Part shown: positions 1 to 8,808 of the stretch, one piece after another
Layout of the letters: the number at the start of each line of letters is the position of its first letter
Position numbering within the stretch: position 1 is the stretch's first letter
Origin: CAZXSK01 sp964642855
GTDB taxonomy: Bacteria > Planctomycetota > Phycisphaerae > SM23-33
Direction: 5' to 3'
DNA length: 19,808 nucleotides
NCBI GenBank assembly: GCA_964642855.1
Contig: CAZXSK010000070.1
Coordinates: 1-19,808 of the forward strand
Notes under the pieces: model-generated
The model's input: only the letters and a program-made list of their open reading frames with translations
The model's database searches: none
What the model was told of the DNA's origin: nothing
Program-made: the position numbers and the translations under genes

Positions 1-626
1 TCGCCCAGCAGTTCCGACATACCCACCACGCCGTTGATCGGCGTGCGGATCTCGTGAGACATGTTCGCCAGGAACCGACTCTTGGCGACGTTGGCCATTT
101 CGGCTGCGTCCTTCGCGCGGCGGAGCTCTTCCTTGGCGCGGTAGTAACTGGTCAGGTCGCGAATGGCCGCAACGAGCGTCGGCAGGCCGGTGCATCGCGC
201 GGGGCGAAGCCGCACTTCGCCGCCAAAACCACGACCGGCCGGTGAAAGGAACCCGGCGCTCAGGACTTCCTGCTCGCTGTGACCCTCGCGTAGTCGCTTG
301 CAGGCCTTCAGTGCCCGCTGGCGGTACCGTGGCGTGAGCAGTTCCACGAAGTCGCGGTCCAGCAACTGGTTCGGTTCCACGCGGAAGGTCTCGACGGCTG
401 ACATGTTGGCCATCGATACCTTCATGGAATCGGCGTCGATCACGAGAACCGCCTCGGCGAGGCAGTCCATCACCGCGTGACACCGGGGGCGGGTGTCCGA
501 GGTGTCACCGGCGGCTTGCGGGGAATCCCCCGCCTTCGATCGCCGCACGGCGGCGATCCGCCATGCCCCGGCTACCAGTACTCCCCCGGCTGCCACGCCG
601 GAAAGAACCCATAACAGATCGATCAC
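1..626 (-). CDS. PAS-domain sensor histidine kinase (3' end cut by window edge)
   Basis: About 208 codons are present, read from 626 down to the window edge. Residues 1-20 form one hydrophobic, probably membrane-anchoring segment (DLLWVLSGVAAGVLVAGAW). A PAS domain covers about 49-165 (starting near CLAEAVLVIDADSM). A short helical linker then leads to a HisKA H-box, FLANMSHEIRTPINGVVGMS, with the phospho-acceptor His at residue 191. The ATPase domain, and any receiver or Hpt extension, lies outside the window. I chose the GTG at 626 because the frame has no better start and GGAGG lies 7 bases upstream. The gene follows the CheY-like regulator by 22 bases, so the two are probably co-transcribed and the kinase may phosphorylate it. 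The H-box variant (SHEIRTP) is the one common in hybrid kinases, so a C-terminal receiver is possible. The family call is firm; the signal sensed is unknown. Confidence 0.9.
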   Translation of the reverse strand, partial: MIDLLWVLSGVAAGGVLVAGAWRIAAVRRSKAGDSPQAAGDTSDTRPRCHAVMDCLAEAVLVIDADSMKVSMANMSAVETFRVEPNQLLDRDFVELLTPRYRQRALKACKRLREGHSEQEVLSAGFLSPAGRGFGGEVRLRPARCTGLPTLVAAIRDLTSYYRAKEELRRAKDAAEMANVAKSRFLANMSHEIRTPINGVVGMSELLG

Positions 627-648
627 GTCCTTTCCTCCCGGGATCCGG

Positions 649-1020
649 TCAGCAATAGCTCAGGTAATCCTGCACGACCGCTACCAGCGCGTGGGTATCG
701 AACGGCTTGCGGACGTAATCGAGGATGACCTCCTTGACCGGCTCCATCTCCGTCCACGGGTCCTGGACAGCCGTGAGCATGCAGAACACGTTACCTTCCG
801 CCAGGCCGTTCTGAAGGGCGCGGGAGATCGTCTCGAACCCGTCGAGTTCGGGCATCATCACGTCCATGAGCACCAGCCCGCGGAACCCCTCGTGAAGATG
901 GTCGAGGCACCGGGTTCCACTGTCTGCCGTGGTCACCTGGATCTCGTACCGCTGCAGAACCGCCTGGACCGCATAGCGGACCGACGGATCATCATCGACT
1001 ACCAGCACATTCTGCTTCAT
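649..1020 (-). CDS. CheY-like single-domain response regulator
   Basis: This 123-residue protein is only a receiver domain. The acidic pocket is D9-D11 (VVDDDPS), the phosphorylation site is D53 in LMDVMMPELDG, the switch Thr is T83 (MLTA), and the conserved Lys-Pro is K105-P106 (RKPFD), so all catalytic positions are intact. No DNA-binding or enzymatic output domain follows, so it should act by protein contact or as a phosphorelay intermediate. An AGGGGAA ribosome-binding sequence precedes the ATG. It is the first gene of a minus-strand pair with the PAS histidine kinase that starts 22 bases downstream, and it is divergent from the chemoreceptor gene across a 538-base gap. A role in chemotaxis or in a kinase relay is inference; the receiver call itself is secure. 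Confidence 0.92.
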   Translation of the reverse strand: MKQNVLVVDDDPSVRYAVQAVLQRYEIQVTTADSGTRCLDHLHEGFRGLVLMDVMMPELDGFETISRALQNGLAEGNVFCMLTAVQDPWTEMEPVKEVILDYVRKPFDTHALVAVVQDYLSYC

Positions 1021-1075
1021 GGCTGTTCCCCTGTGATGTCAGTGCCCGGGCGACGTGACCTGCTGCTATGCGCAG

Positions 1076-1087
1076 ACCCACGTGGGT
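1076..1087. promoter_or_regulatory. 12-bp perfect palindrome, candidate operator
   Basis: ACCCACGTGGGT is a perfect dyad with a CACGTG core, 56 bases upstream of the response-regulator start. Its position between divergent genes suits a dimeric regulator binding site. No cognate regulator is identifiable in the window and only one copy was noticed, so function is inferred from symmetry and place only. Confidence 0.3.
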
Positions 1088-1183
1088 TTTCACCGGGCTC
1101 CCTCTGTTGACTTCCAGGAGCAACCCCCCCGTGTCGGATGGACCGTGCGAGGCATACCCCTGTACCGTGACGACTCTCTGCTG

Positions 1184-1206
1184 GGACCACGCCCCTGGCG
1201 TGATCC
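1184..1206. other. Hairpin in divergent intergenic region
   Basis: Two 10-base arms (1184-1193 and 1197-1206) pair with one mismatch around a 3-base loop; the inner six pairs, CACGCC/GGCGTG, are perfect. No T-run follows on either strand. It could be an mRNA leader structure, a weak terminator or a protein-binding site. Confidence 0.35.
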
Positions 1207-1558
1207 GTCCCCCGTTATGCAGCCAAGATATCGTCCGGCTTCGGAGAACACTTGAGCAATGCATGCGAGGAATTTCGGAAGCCCCGCCGCCAGGGGAACG
1301 AAATCCGGTTCCTGCGGAAAATCGATTAATCCGGCCTCCCCGCCTGACGATACGAGAGGAGACAGGCCACCCGCCTTCCGTGGCGGAGGCCTGCAGCACG
1401 GGGTCTGCCGCGACGGGTTCCCCTCGACGGCGACCGGGGATAGACGGGGTTCACCGTATGGATTCCTTTCACATTCAAGAGGCGGTCCTCAGGGCGCGAG
1501 CTTTCGCTGTCGCTCAGGGACCGATCACCGCATACACGCGCTTCACAGGGGATGCATC

Positions 1559-3628
1559 ATGAAATCGAAATGGACTGTCGGCAAGCGGATCGTCTTGGGT
1601 TTCTCGCTGGTTCTGGTGCTGCTGGTGGTGATCGGTGGGATCTCCATCTGGGCACTGACTTCCGCCAGCGGGGGCTTTGGAGAGTATCGGACGCTCGCCA
1701 GGGAGACCGACGTCGCCGGGCGGCTGAATGCCGATATGCTCAGCGTACGCATGCAGGTCAAGGAATTCGTCGTCACCGGGTCGGACGAGGACCACCAGCA
1801 GTTCGATAAAGCCTGGTCGAGACTGGAAGATGTCCACGCCGAAGCAGTCGAGATGATCGCCCAGCCGAAGCTGGCCAGAACGCTGAAGGAATCGCACCGG
1901 CTGATGGAGCAGTACAGCGACGCCTTCGCGGAGTTGGTAAAGGTGCGTCAGGAGATCGACGCGACCTACGCCGGCGTGCTGAATATGCATGGGCCCAGGG
2001 TGACCGACGACCTGACGGGGCTGATGGAAAGCCCGTGGGCCCGTGCCAACGCCGCTCATCGCGAACAGGTCGGCGAGGCCCGGGAACATTTCCTGAGGGC
2101 CCGCGTCAACGTGGTGAAATTCGTCTCCGGCGAGGAGGAACTGGCCGAGATGGTCCGAGACGACCTTACTGCAGCGGAGAAGTTCCTGGGCGACCTTGCC
2201 CCCCAGGTGGCCCAAGCCGAAGCGGCAGGGACGGTCCGGGACCTGGCCGGGCGTGTCGCGACCTACACCGAAGGGTTCGATCAGCTGGCCGAGCTCACTG
2301 GCCGGCGAAACGATCTGATCGTAAACGAACTGGACCGTCTCGGGCCGATCTTCGCCGGGAAGATCGACGACATCACCCACGAGATCAAACAGCGGCAGGA
2401 CACGGTGGGTCCCCGGGTGCAGCGGGCCAACGCCACTGCGGTGACGCTGGTATCCGTGATCGCAGGCGTGGCGTTGCTGGCGGGAATCGTCTCGGCGTGG
2501 GTCATCACGCGAAGCATATCGCGGCGTCTGCAGGACGTGATCATCGGCCTGGCCAACGGGTCGGAGCAGACCACGGCTGCGTCGGCGGAGGTCTCGTCGG
2601 CCAGCCAGGGCCTTGCCGACGGTGCGAGCCGCCAGGCAGCCGCTTTGGAGGAAACGTCCACCAGCATCGACCAGCTTTCGATCGTGGTCAAGAGCAACGC
2701 CGAGAAGGCCCAGCGTGTTTTCGAGATGACCGAGAAGAACACCGCCACCACGGGCGAGGCCCGTTCGCTGGCCAGTGACACCGCCGATTTCGCCCGCAAG
2801 GGGGAAGAGACGATGAACGAAATGGCCGGGACCATCGACCGGATCAAGGAGTCGGCCGAGCAGACCGGCCGGATCGTCACGACGATCAACGAGATCGCCT
2901 TCCAGACGAACCTGCTGGCGCTGAATGCAGCCGTGGAGGCTGCCCGCGCGGGCGAGGCGGGCAAGGGGTTCGCGGTGGTGGCCGAGGAGGTCCGCAACCT
3001 GGCCCAGCGTTCCGCGAAGGCTGCCCAGGAAACGGGGCTGATGATCGATGAGTCGGTCAAGAACGCCGAGGGCGGCGTGGGCGCCACGCAGCGCGTGACG
3101 GAGGTCTTCCAGCAGATTGCCGAGAAGATCCGCTCGATTGCCGACCGCGTGGGCGAGGTCGCCACGGCCAGCGAGGAGCAGAGCACCCTTGTGGGCGAAG
3201 TGACCGGGGCGAACAAGGAACAGGCTGAGAAGATCGGGATGATCAACGACGGCGTCGAGCAGATCGACACCGTCACCCAGGCCAACGCCTCCGGGGCCGA
3301 AGAGCTGGCAGCCTCGGCCGAGGAACTCAACAGCCAGGCGGAAGACCTCAACCGGTACGTCCGCGAGCTCGAGGCCTTCGTTGGCAGCGTACGCCAGCGC
3401 GACGTCCAGCGGTTCCATACGGATTCCCGCTGGCAGGGGCAGGGCGCCTCCGCCCCGCAGCGCCCCGCAGGCGGGAAGCCCAAAGTCAGGGCGAAGACAG
3501 GCAGCGGCGGACCGGGCAGGTCGAAGCTCAAGAGGCCGGAGGGGTCCGGTGAGGGCTCGTCTGACGGCACTTCGCCCGAGCAGGTGATTCCCCTGGAAGA
3601 CGCGGCCGACATCGCCTCAAAATTCTGA
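1559..3628 (+). CDS. Methyl-accepting chemotaxis protein
   Basis: A 689-residue transmembrane chemoreceptor. TM1 is about 11-34, a long, apparently all-helical extracytoplasmic sensor region is about 35-290, and TM2 is about 293-316. The cytoplasmic signalling coiled coil is about 340-605, with the highly conserved hairpin EIAFQTNLLALNAAVEAARA at about 445-464. It should transmit ligand signals to CheA/CheW. The stretch between TM2 and the coiled coil is too short for a normal HAMP domain. After the coiled coil comes a basic, Pro/Gly-rich tail of about 80 residues ending VIPLEDAADIASKF, not the enteric NWETF pentapeptide. I chose the ATG at 1559 because AGGGG lies 8 bases upstream and TM1 follows at once; upstream in-frame ATGs add about 100 residues with no family resemblance. 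No other che genes are in the window, so it is an orphan receptor here. Confidence 0.93.
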   Translation: MKSKWTVGKRIVLGFSLVLVLLVVIGGISIWALTSASGGFGEYRTLARETDVAGRLNADMLSVRMQVKEFVVTGSDEDHQQFDKAWSRLEDVHAEAVEMIAQPKLARTLKESHRLMEQYSDAFAELVKVRQEIDATYAGVLNMHGPRVTDDLTGLMESPWARANAAHREQVGEAREHFLRARVNVVKFVSGEEELAEMVRDDLTAAEKFLGDLAPQVAQAEAAGTVRDLAGRVATYTEGFDQLAELTGRRNDLIVNELDRLGPIFAGKIDDITHEIKQRQDTVGPRVQRANATAVTLVSVIAGVALLAGIVSAWVITRSISRRLQDVIIGLANGSEQTTAASAEVSSASQGLADGASRQAAALEETSTSIDQLSIVVKSNAEKAQRVFEMTEKNTATTGEARSLASDTADFARKGEETMNEMAGTIDRIKESAEQTGRIVTTINEIAFQTNLLALNAAVEAARAGEAGKGFAVVAEEVRNLAQRSAKAAQETGLMIDESVKNAEGGVGATQRVTEVFQQIAEKIRSIADRVGEVATASEEQSTLVGEVTGANKEQAEKIGMINDGVEQIDTVTQANASGAEELAASAEELNSQAEDLNRYVRELEAFVGSVRQRDVQRFHTDSRWQGQGASAPQRPAGGKPKVRAKTGSGGPGRSKLKRPEGSGEGSSDGTSPEQVIPLEDAADIASKF

Positions 3629-3658
3629 CAGCCCAAGGCCGGCCCGAAACGATGCATC

Positions 3659-3687
3659 GAAGCCCGCGCGCTTGTCGCGTGGGCTTC
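3659..3687. terminator. Bidirectional hairpin between convergent genes
   Basis: Arms 3659-3670 and 3676-3687 pair over 12 bases with a single G-U-type mismatch around the loop CTTGT. It lies between the chemoreceptor stop (3628) and the nadC stop (3696), where a shared terminator is expected. There is no strong T-run on either side, so it may need Rho or act as an RNA 3'-end stabiliser. Confidence 0.55.
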
Positions 3688-3695
3688 GCGCATGT

Positions 3696-4582
<887 letters not shown>

Positions 4583-4586
<4 letters not shown>

Positions 4587-5821
4587 GCCATTTCCTCCGC
4601 GATTCTTCGGGCCAGGTCGCACCATCGGCCCGGCCGGGTCGGGTCGTGGTGGAACGTGTGCGTGTCTTTCATCACCATTTCCACGTTGCAGCCGCGGGCG
4701 ATATCGAGCGTCTGGCGGATGTCCTGCTGGGCTGCGTCCCAGTCCGCCCGGGGGCTGCAGATTCGCGAGGGGTTGGGCTTCCAGCTGTAGATGTAGCGGT
4801 CGCCGAGTTTCTCGGCGGCCAGGGTTCGGTCGCACCATGGCGAGATGGACAGCCTCCGCAGGCGGGGCAGCTCGTCGATGAGCATGTCGAACCTGCTGTC
4901 CAGCGGTTCGCAGCAGCCGTAGCAGACCAGCCCGAAGCGTTCGAGCAGGGGCTTCTGGTAGCTGAGCACGAACTCGTGGAAGTGGTCCGGGCCGACCTCG
5001 CTGAACTCCTGCGATTCGCCGAGGACCCACAGGTCTGTGCAGCGTACGTGTCCGTCGAAGTCGTCGGCGGGGAGTTCGTCGGTACAGCCGTTGCCTCCCG
5101 ACCCGGCGTAGCTGTCGGGGGCGTTGTTGAGCACGAGCCCGCCCTGGCGTTCCAGTGCGTCCAGCCGGAGAGCGGCGGCGTCGCGGAGGAAGGCCATCAG
5201 GTCGTGCAGCAGGGCGGGGTCGTCGTAGAGGTCCATCATCACCTGCATCAGCCCCCGGAGGTAGATCAGGTCCTGGGTGAGCCCGAGCGACCATCGGGTG
5301 ACGCCGAGCTGCCGGACCTCCAGTCGCCCGTCGAAGATCTCGCGTGCCTCGGCGAGCTTGGCCTCGGTGGCGTCGGTCTCGAACTGCACTTCGGGCAAGT
5401 GCAGCTTGCTGATGTCTTCGGGCGACTTGATGGGCGGCTCCCAGTTGGCTGCGCCCTTGGTCTCGGTGCGGTACTTCTCGGCCGCTGCGCCGATGCCGCT
5501 GTCGGTGAACGCCGGCCAGACGCGCAGCACGGGCGTTTCGGGCCAGTCGTCGCGGATCTGCTCGTGGCGGAAGATCCGCATGCGCAGGTCCCGTTCCCAT
5601 CGCCGGGCGCGGCTGTGCGTGCAGCGGATCGGGTCTTCGGGCAGGAGTTCGTCCCACCCGCCTTCGGGGAAGGCGAGGATCATCGGTCGCTCGGAGCGGC
5701 AGGCGTTGTGGGCCTTCCACAGGCGGATCTTCTCAGCCTGCTCGGGCAGGGCGGAGATCTCCGCGACCCGCTCGGCCAGGGGTTTGATGATCTCGATGTC
5801 CTCGTTGGGAATGTCGCTCAC
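4583..5821 (-). CDS. URO-D-like (uroporphyrinogen decarboxylase / corrinoid methyltransferase superfamily) protein
   Basis: A 412-residue protein of the URO-D fold superfamily, which includes HemE and the MtaA/CmuA-type methyltransferases. The most telling part is the C-terminal half: GLVCYGCCEPLD (298-308), RLRRLSISPWCD (320-331), an IYSWKPNPS strand (344-352) and a C-terminal R-W...R helix. The Cys/His-containing YGCC and WC stretches are candidate zinc or substrate ligands, as in methyltransferase members. It is longer than typical HemE (about 340-360) and lacks an obvious HemE N-terminal signature, so I do not call it heme synthesis. Similar proteins, as I recall, occur in Planctomycetota and Lentisphaerota with no settled function. 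The start is a GTG at 5821, only 4 bases after the uvrB stop; the Shine-Dalgarno is weak, suggesting coupled translation. Its stop overlaps the nadC start. Confidence 0.8.
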
Positions 5822-5825
5822 GTCG

Positions 5826-7865
5826 TCACTCGCTTTCGGTAGCCTGGCCGGCCTGTTGGGCCCGCTCGGCCTGGATGTCGCCGTCCTTGGCCTCGTCCTC
5901 TTCCTGCTGCTTGAGTTTGGCGATCCGGTCGCGCAGCCGGGCTGCGGTTTCGAATTCCAGCGCTTCGGCGGCTTCGAACATCTCGTCTTCCAGTTTGGCG
6001 ATCAGTTCGGTCCGGTCGTACTGCTCTTCGGTGGCGCGAATCGCCTCGCGGGCGGTCTTGCGTGCCTGCAGCTGCTGGGCGAGCCCGTCGCGAATCGCCT
6101 TTCGGATCGTCCGCGGCGTGATGTCGTGCTCCTGGTTGTATGCCAGCTGCATCTCCCGCCGGCGCGATGTTTCGTCGAGCGCTTTCTGCATGGCGTTGGT
6201 GATGCGGTCGGCGTAGAGCACCACCTGTCCGTGCACGTTCCGGGCGCATCGGCCGATCGTCTGAATCAGGCTCGTCGCCGATCGCAGGAAGCCTTCCTTG
6301 TCGGCATCGAGGATCGCCACCAGCGACACTTCCGGAAGGTCCAGGCCTTCCCGCAGCAGGTTCACGCCGACCAGCACGTCGAACTTGCCCAGCCGCAGGT
6401 CCTTGAGAATCTCCACCCGCTCCAGCGTGTCGACCTCGCTGTGGAGGTACTTGCAGGTGTAGCCTTCCTGGCGGATGTACTCGCTGAGGTCCTCGGCCAG
6501 CCGCTTGGTGAGCGTGGTGATCAGCGTCCGCTCGCCGTCGGCGACTCGCTGCTTGATCTGCTGGAGCAGGTCGGCGACCTGACCCCGCGCCGGCCTGACT
6601 TCCACGGCCGGATCGACCAGGCCCGTCGGGCGGATGATCTGCTCGACGACCTCGCCGCCGGACTGCTGGAGCTCGTAATCTGCCGGAGTGGCCGAGACGA
6701 ACACTACGTCGCGCCACATCTTCTCGAACTCGTCGAATTTCAGCGGCCGGTTGTCCAGCGCGCTGGGCAGCCGGAACCCGTGCTCCACGAGCACTTCCTT
6801 CCGCGAGCGGTCGCCGTTGTACATCGCCCGGATCTGCGGGATCGTCACGTGCGACTCGTCGATGATCAGCAGGAAGTCGTCGCCGAAATAGTCGACCAGC
6901 GTGTAGGGTTTTTCGCCCGGCGCCCGGCCGTCGAGGTGGCGCGAGTAGTTCTCGATGCCGCTGCAGTAGCCGACCTCCTGGAGCATCTCGAGGTCGTACC
7001 GCGTTCGGGCGGAAAGTCGCTGGGCCTCCAGCAGCTTGCCGTCGTTCTTCAGGCGGATGACCTGGTTCTCCAGCTCCTTCTGGATGCTCCCGACCGCCGA
7101 GGCGATGGTGTTCTCCTCGACCACGTAATGCACCGCCGGATAGATAAACACCCGGTCGGTGGTGCTCAGCGTGTCGCCGGTCAGCGGGTTGATCAGCCGG
7201 ATGACGTCCACGTCGTCGCCGAACATCTCCACCTGGTAGGCGAACTCCTCGTAGGCGGGGTAGATGTCCACCGTGTCTCCGCGAACCCGGAACGTGCCGC
7301 GTTTGAAGTCCACGTCGTTGCGGTCGTACTGCAGCGCCACGAGATGCTCGAGCATTTCATTGCGGGGCCGGCTCTCGCCGACGGCAATCTGGCAGACGCT
7401 CCGCTGGTACTCCTCCGGACTGCCCAGCCCGAAGATGCACGAAACGCTGGCGACGATGATCACGTCCCGCCGGCTGGAAAGGCCCATCGTCGCCGCGAGC
7501 CTCAGCCGGTCGAGATCGTCGTTGCGCGAGGCGTCTTTCTCGATGTAGATATCCCGCTGGGGAATGTACGCCTCGGGCTGGTAGTAGTCGTAATAGCTCA
7601 CGAAATACTCGACGGCATTGTCCGGGAAGAGGTCCCGGAACTCCTCGTAGAGCTGGGCGGCCAGCGTCTTGTTGTGGCTGATGATCAGCGCGGGCTTCTG
7701 CAGCCTCTCGATGACGTGGGCCATCGTGAAGGTCTTGCCCGAACCGGTCACGCCCAGCAGCACATTCCGCTGCTGTCCGCGCCGGACATTCTCGACGATC
7801 TGGTCGATCGCCTCGGGCTGATCTCCCGCCGGCTGGTATTCCGATACGACCTTCAGCTCTGGCAT
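5826..7865 (-). CDS. uvrB: Excinuclease ABC subunit B
   Basis: A 679-residue UvrB, the damage-verifying helicase-like subunit of nucleotide excision repair that takes DNA from UvrA and recruits UvrC. Walker A is GVTGSGKT (38-45). The DNA-clamping beta-hairpin is YYDYYQPEAYIPQRD (91-105). Walker B is IIDESH (334-339), followed by TIPQ. The conserved helicase motifs run through TLITTLTKR, GVNLLREGLDLPEVSL and QTIGRCARN. A C-terminal UVR domain (about 615-655) serves UvrC contact, followed by a short charged Gln/Glu tail. Length is typical. The start is the ATG at 7865, with a GGAGAGG ribosome-binding sequence; an upstream in-frame ATG would add 23 unrelated residues. A TATAAT sits about 40 bases upstream. 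The gene leads the row with the URO-D-like gene and nadC. No SOS box could be recognised. Confidence 0.97.
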   Translation of the reverse strand: MPELKVVSEYQPAGDQPEAIDQIVENVRRGQQRNVLLGVTGSGKTFTMAHVIERLQKPALIISHNKTLAAQLYEEFRDLFPDNAVEYFVSYYDYYQPEAYIPQRDIYIEKDASRNDDLDRLRLAATMGLSSRRDVIIVASVSCIFGLGSPEEYQRSVCQIAVGESRPRNEMLEHLVALQYDRNDVDFKRGTFRVRGDTVDIYPAYEEFAYQVEMFGDDVDVIRLINPLTGDTLSTTDRVFIYPAVHYVVEENTIASAVGSIQKELENQVIRLKNDGKLLEAQRLSARTRYDLEMLQEVGYCSGIENYSRHLDGRAPGEKPYTLVDYFGDDFLLIIDESHVTIPQIRAMYNGDRSRKEVLVEHGFRLPSALDNRPLKFDEFEKMWRDVVFVSATPADYELQQSGGEVVEQIIRPTGLVDPAVEVRPARGQVADLLQQIKQRVADGERTLITTLTKRLAEDLSEYIRQEGYTCKYLHSEVDTLERVEILKDLRLGKFDVLVGVNLLREGLDLPEVSLVAILDADKEGFLRSATSLIQTIGRCARNVHGQVVLYADRITNAMQKALDETSRRREMQLAYNQEHDITPRTIRKAIRDGLAQQLQARKTAREAIRATEEQYDRTELIAKLEDEMFEAAEALEFETAARLRDRIAKLKQQEEDEAKDGDIQAERAQQAGQATESE

Positions 7866-7904
7866 GGTGGCTCGCCTCTCCGATGGCGCTGGCAGAAACT
7901 CCCG

Positions 7905-7910
7905 ATTATA
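7905..7910 (-). promoter_or_regulatory. Putative -10 element of uvrB
   Basis: Read on the minus strand this is a consensus TATAAT, placed so that transcription would start about 30 bases before the uvrB ATG. The -35 position at 17-base spacing (TGGAAC) matches consensus poorly. It stands out in otherwise very GC-rich DNA. Confidence 0.45.
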
Positions 7911-8067
7911 CGTTCTGTCCCCAGCCCGTTCCACCCGGCCAATCGCTCCATCGTGTCGCCATCGTGGCCCAGTTTCCCATTTCCGACAGCCTCAAACCGC
8001 GATCAATCGATAAACGTGTTCATCGCAAGTGCTTGCGTTCATATGTGTCCGTCGCGATGTGTTCAGG

Positions 8068-8157
8068 GCCGGCAAGCGCCGGCAAGCGCCGGCCACAGTC
8101 GGCCACGGCTGGCCGTGGCGGTACACAGCCGGCAAGAACCGGCAAGCGCCGGCAAGA
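8068..8157. repeat. Decamer GCCGGCAAG-type repeat cluster
   Basis: Units close to GCCGGCAAGC recur with a 10-base period at 8068-8077 and 8078-8087, partly at 8088-8097, and again at 8128-8137, 8138-8147 and 8148-8157, with small changes (ccggcaagaa). Between the two blocks lies a perfect hairpin, GCCACGG/CCGTGGC, with loop CTGG (8102-8119). The period is not a multiple of three, and no coding frame is favoured. Confidence 0.6.
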
Positions 8158-8392
8158 ACGGTACCGTTTCGTACAGTTCCGCACAGGACTCGCGAAACCC
8201 GTCCGACGTCCGACGACCCGTGAAGCGGGCTGGAGGTCCGGCGACGTTCTCCCGCCATCGGACTGGGCGGCGTTGTTTCGTTCCGAGGTCGGGCGCTGCG
8301 GGTCGGTGTTCCCTGTTCGGTTGTCAAAGAGCGAAGAGGTCCGTTGGGGAGTCGATCTTCCTGAGTGGACGCTCCAGGGCGCTTACGTCGGG

Positions 8393-8411
8393 CGCCCTGC
8401 TTGGCAGGGCG
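8393..8411. repeat. GC-rich perfect hairpin (8-bp stem)
   Basis: CGCCCTGC and GCAGGGCG pair perfectly around the loop TTG. Flanking GGCGCC palindromes (8391-8396 and 8413-8418) and an upstream GGGCGC (8377-8382) allow alternative pairings. It resembles small intergenic palindromic elements; only one copy is in the window. Confidence 0.45.
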
Positions 8412-8808
8412 GGGCGCCGAAATGCGCTTGGGGGCCTCGCAGTGCAAACCACCAAGGCGAGCCCTCCATCCTCTCCCCTCGCGCCCCGCAATGCGCGCGC
8501 AGACGGCTCCGGAAAACTCCCCGGATGCCCGACAACGTGATGGAATCCGAACGAGTTAGAGAAATCCGATTTTCTTGAGGAGGCCTGGGGTTCCCGTGCG
8601 CCGGCGGCGCGCGCAGGATGTTCCGAACGATTGGTTTCCGGCAGTCCGCCTTCGACTGGCCGGCTTGGAAGGGCAGATCCTGTGGAGGCAGGAATTTGTC
8701 CGAAGAATACCCCTCCGGGTGACGATGGTACAGGTACAGGGGCCACCGGCGGGGGGGCCTGCCTCGTGTGGCACCCCAGGTCGAACCCGGGAACGAAAGG
8801 ACGCCGCC

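Larger units (their letters stand above)
1021..1558. other. Divergent intergenic region between response regulator and chemoreceptor
   Basis: No convincing gene was found; the open frames that cross it have no family resemblance and no good ribosome-binding site. It must carry the promoters of the minus-strand regulator/kinase pair and of the plus-strand chemoreceptor. It contains a perfect 12-bp palindrome (1076-1087), a 10-bp imperfect hairpin (1184-1206), and an imperfect stem 1483-1488/1518-1523 in the likely leader of the chemoreceptor mRNA. No clear sigma-70 promoter pair was recognised on either strand. Confidence 0.6.
7866..8808. other. Long non-coding, repeat-rich region between uvrB and the PilZ gene
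   Basis: About 940 bases without a supportable gene. Open frames cross it on both strands, but their products are low-complexity Arg/Pro/Ala-rich strings that overlap one another and match no family I know. It should hold the uvrB promoter on minus and the PilZ promoter on plus. From left to right it contains a short AT-richer stretch (about 7980-8060), a decamer repeat cluster (8068-8157), a 7-bp hairpin (8102-8119), an 8-bp hairpin (8393-8411) and a GCGCC/GGCGC hairpin (8598-8610). No riboswitch, tRNA or small RNA was identified. Confidence 0.6.

Noticed and set aside
1380..1465. Possible c-di-GMP (GEMM-I) riboswitch in the chemoreceptor leader
   Set aside because: Only a GGGGTTCACCG stretch resembles the 3' end of that family. 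The conserved ACGCAAAGCC core and the GAAA tetraloop stem are absent.
1514..3418. Long open frame on the minus strand opposite the chemoreceptor
   Set aside because: It is an antisense shadow of a clear methyl-accepting protein gene in GC-rich DNA; its product has no family resemblance.
8068..8157. CRISPR array
   Set aside because: Units are only about 10 bases and nearly contiguous, with no unique spacers of constant length and no cas genes nearby.
5277..8540. 1087-codon plus-strand frame opposite uvrB
   Set aside because: Shadow of uvrB and the URO-D-like gene; no domain, and no start context.
8324..8746. Candidate small minus-strand protein of 140 residues in the uvrB-PilZ gap
   Set aside because: No ribosome-binding sequence, Arg/Pro/Ala-biased product, and it overlaps hairpins and other open frames equally well.
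8700..8800. Possible tRNA, from GGTCGAACCCGGG
   Set aside because: It resembles a T-arm at a glance, but it lacks the TTCGA loop sequence, no acceptor stem pairs, and no D-arm or anticodon arm fits.
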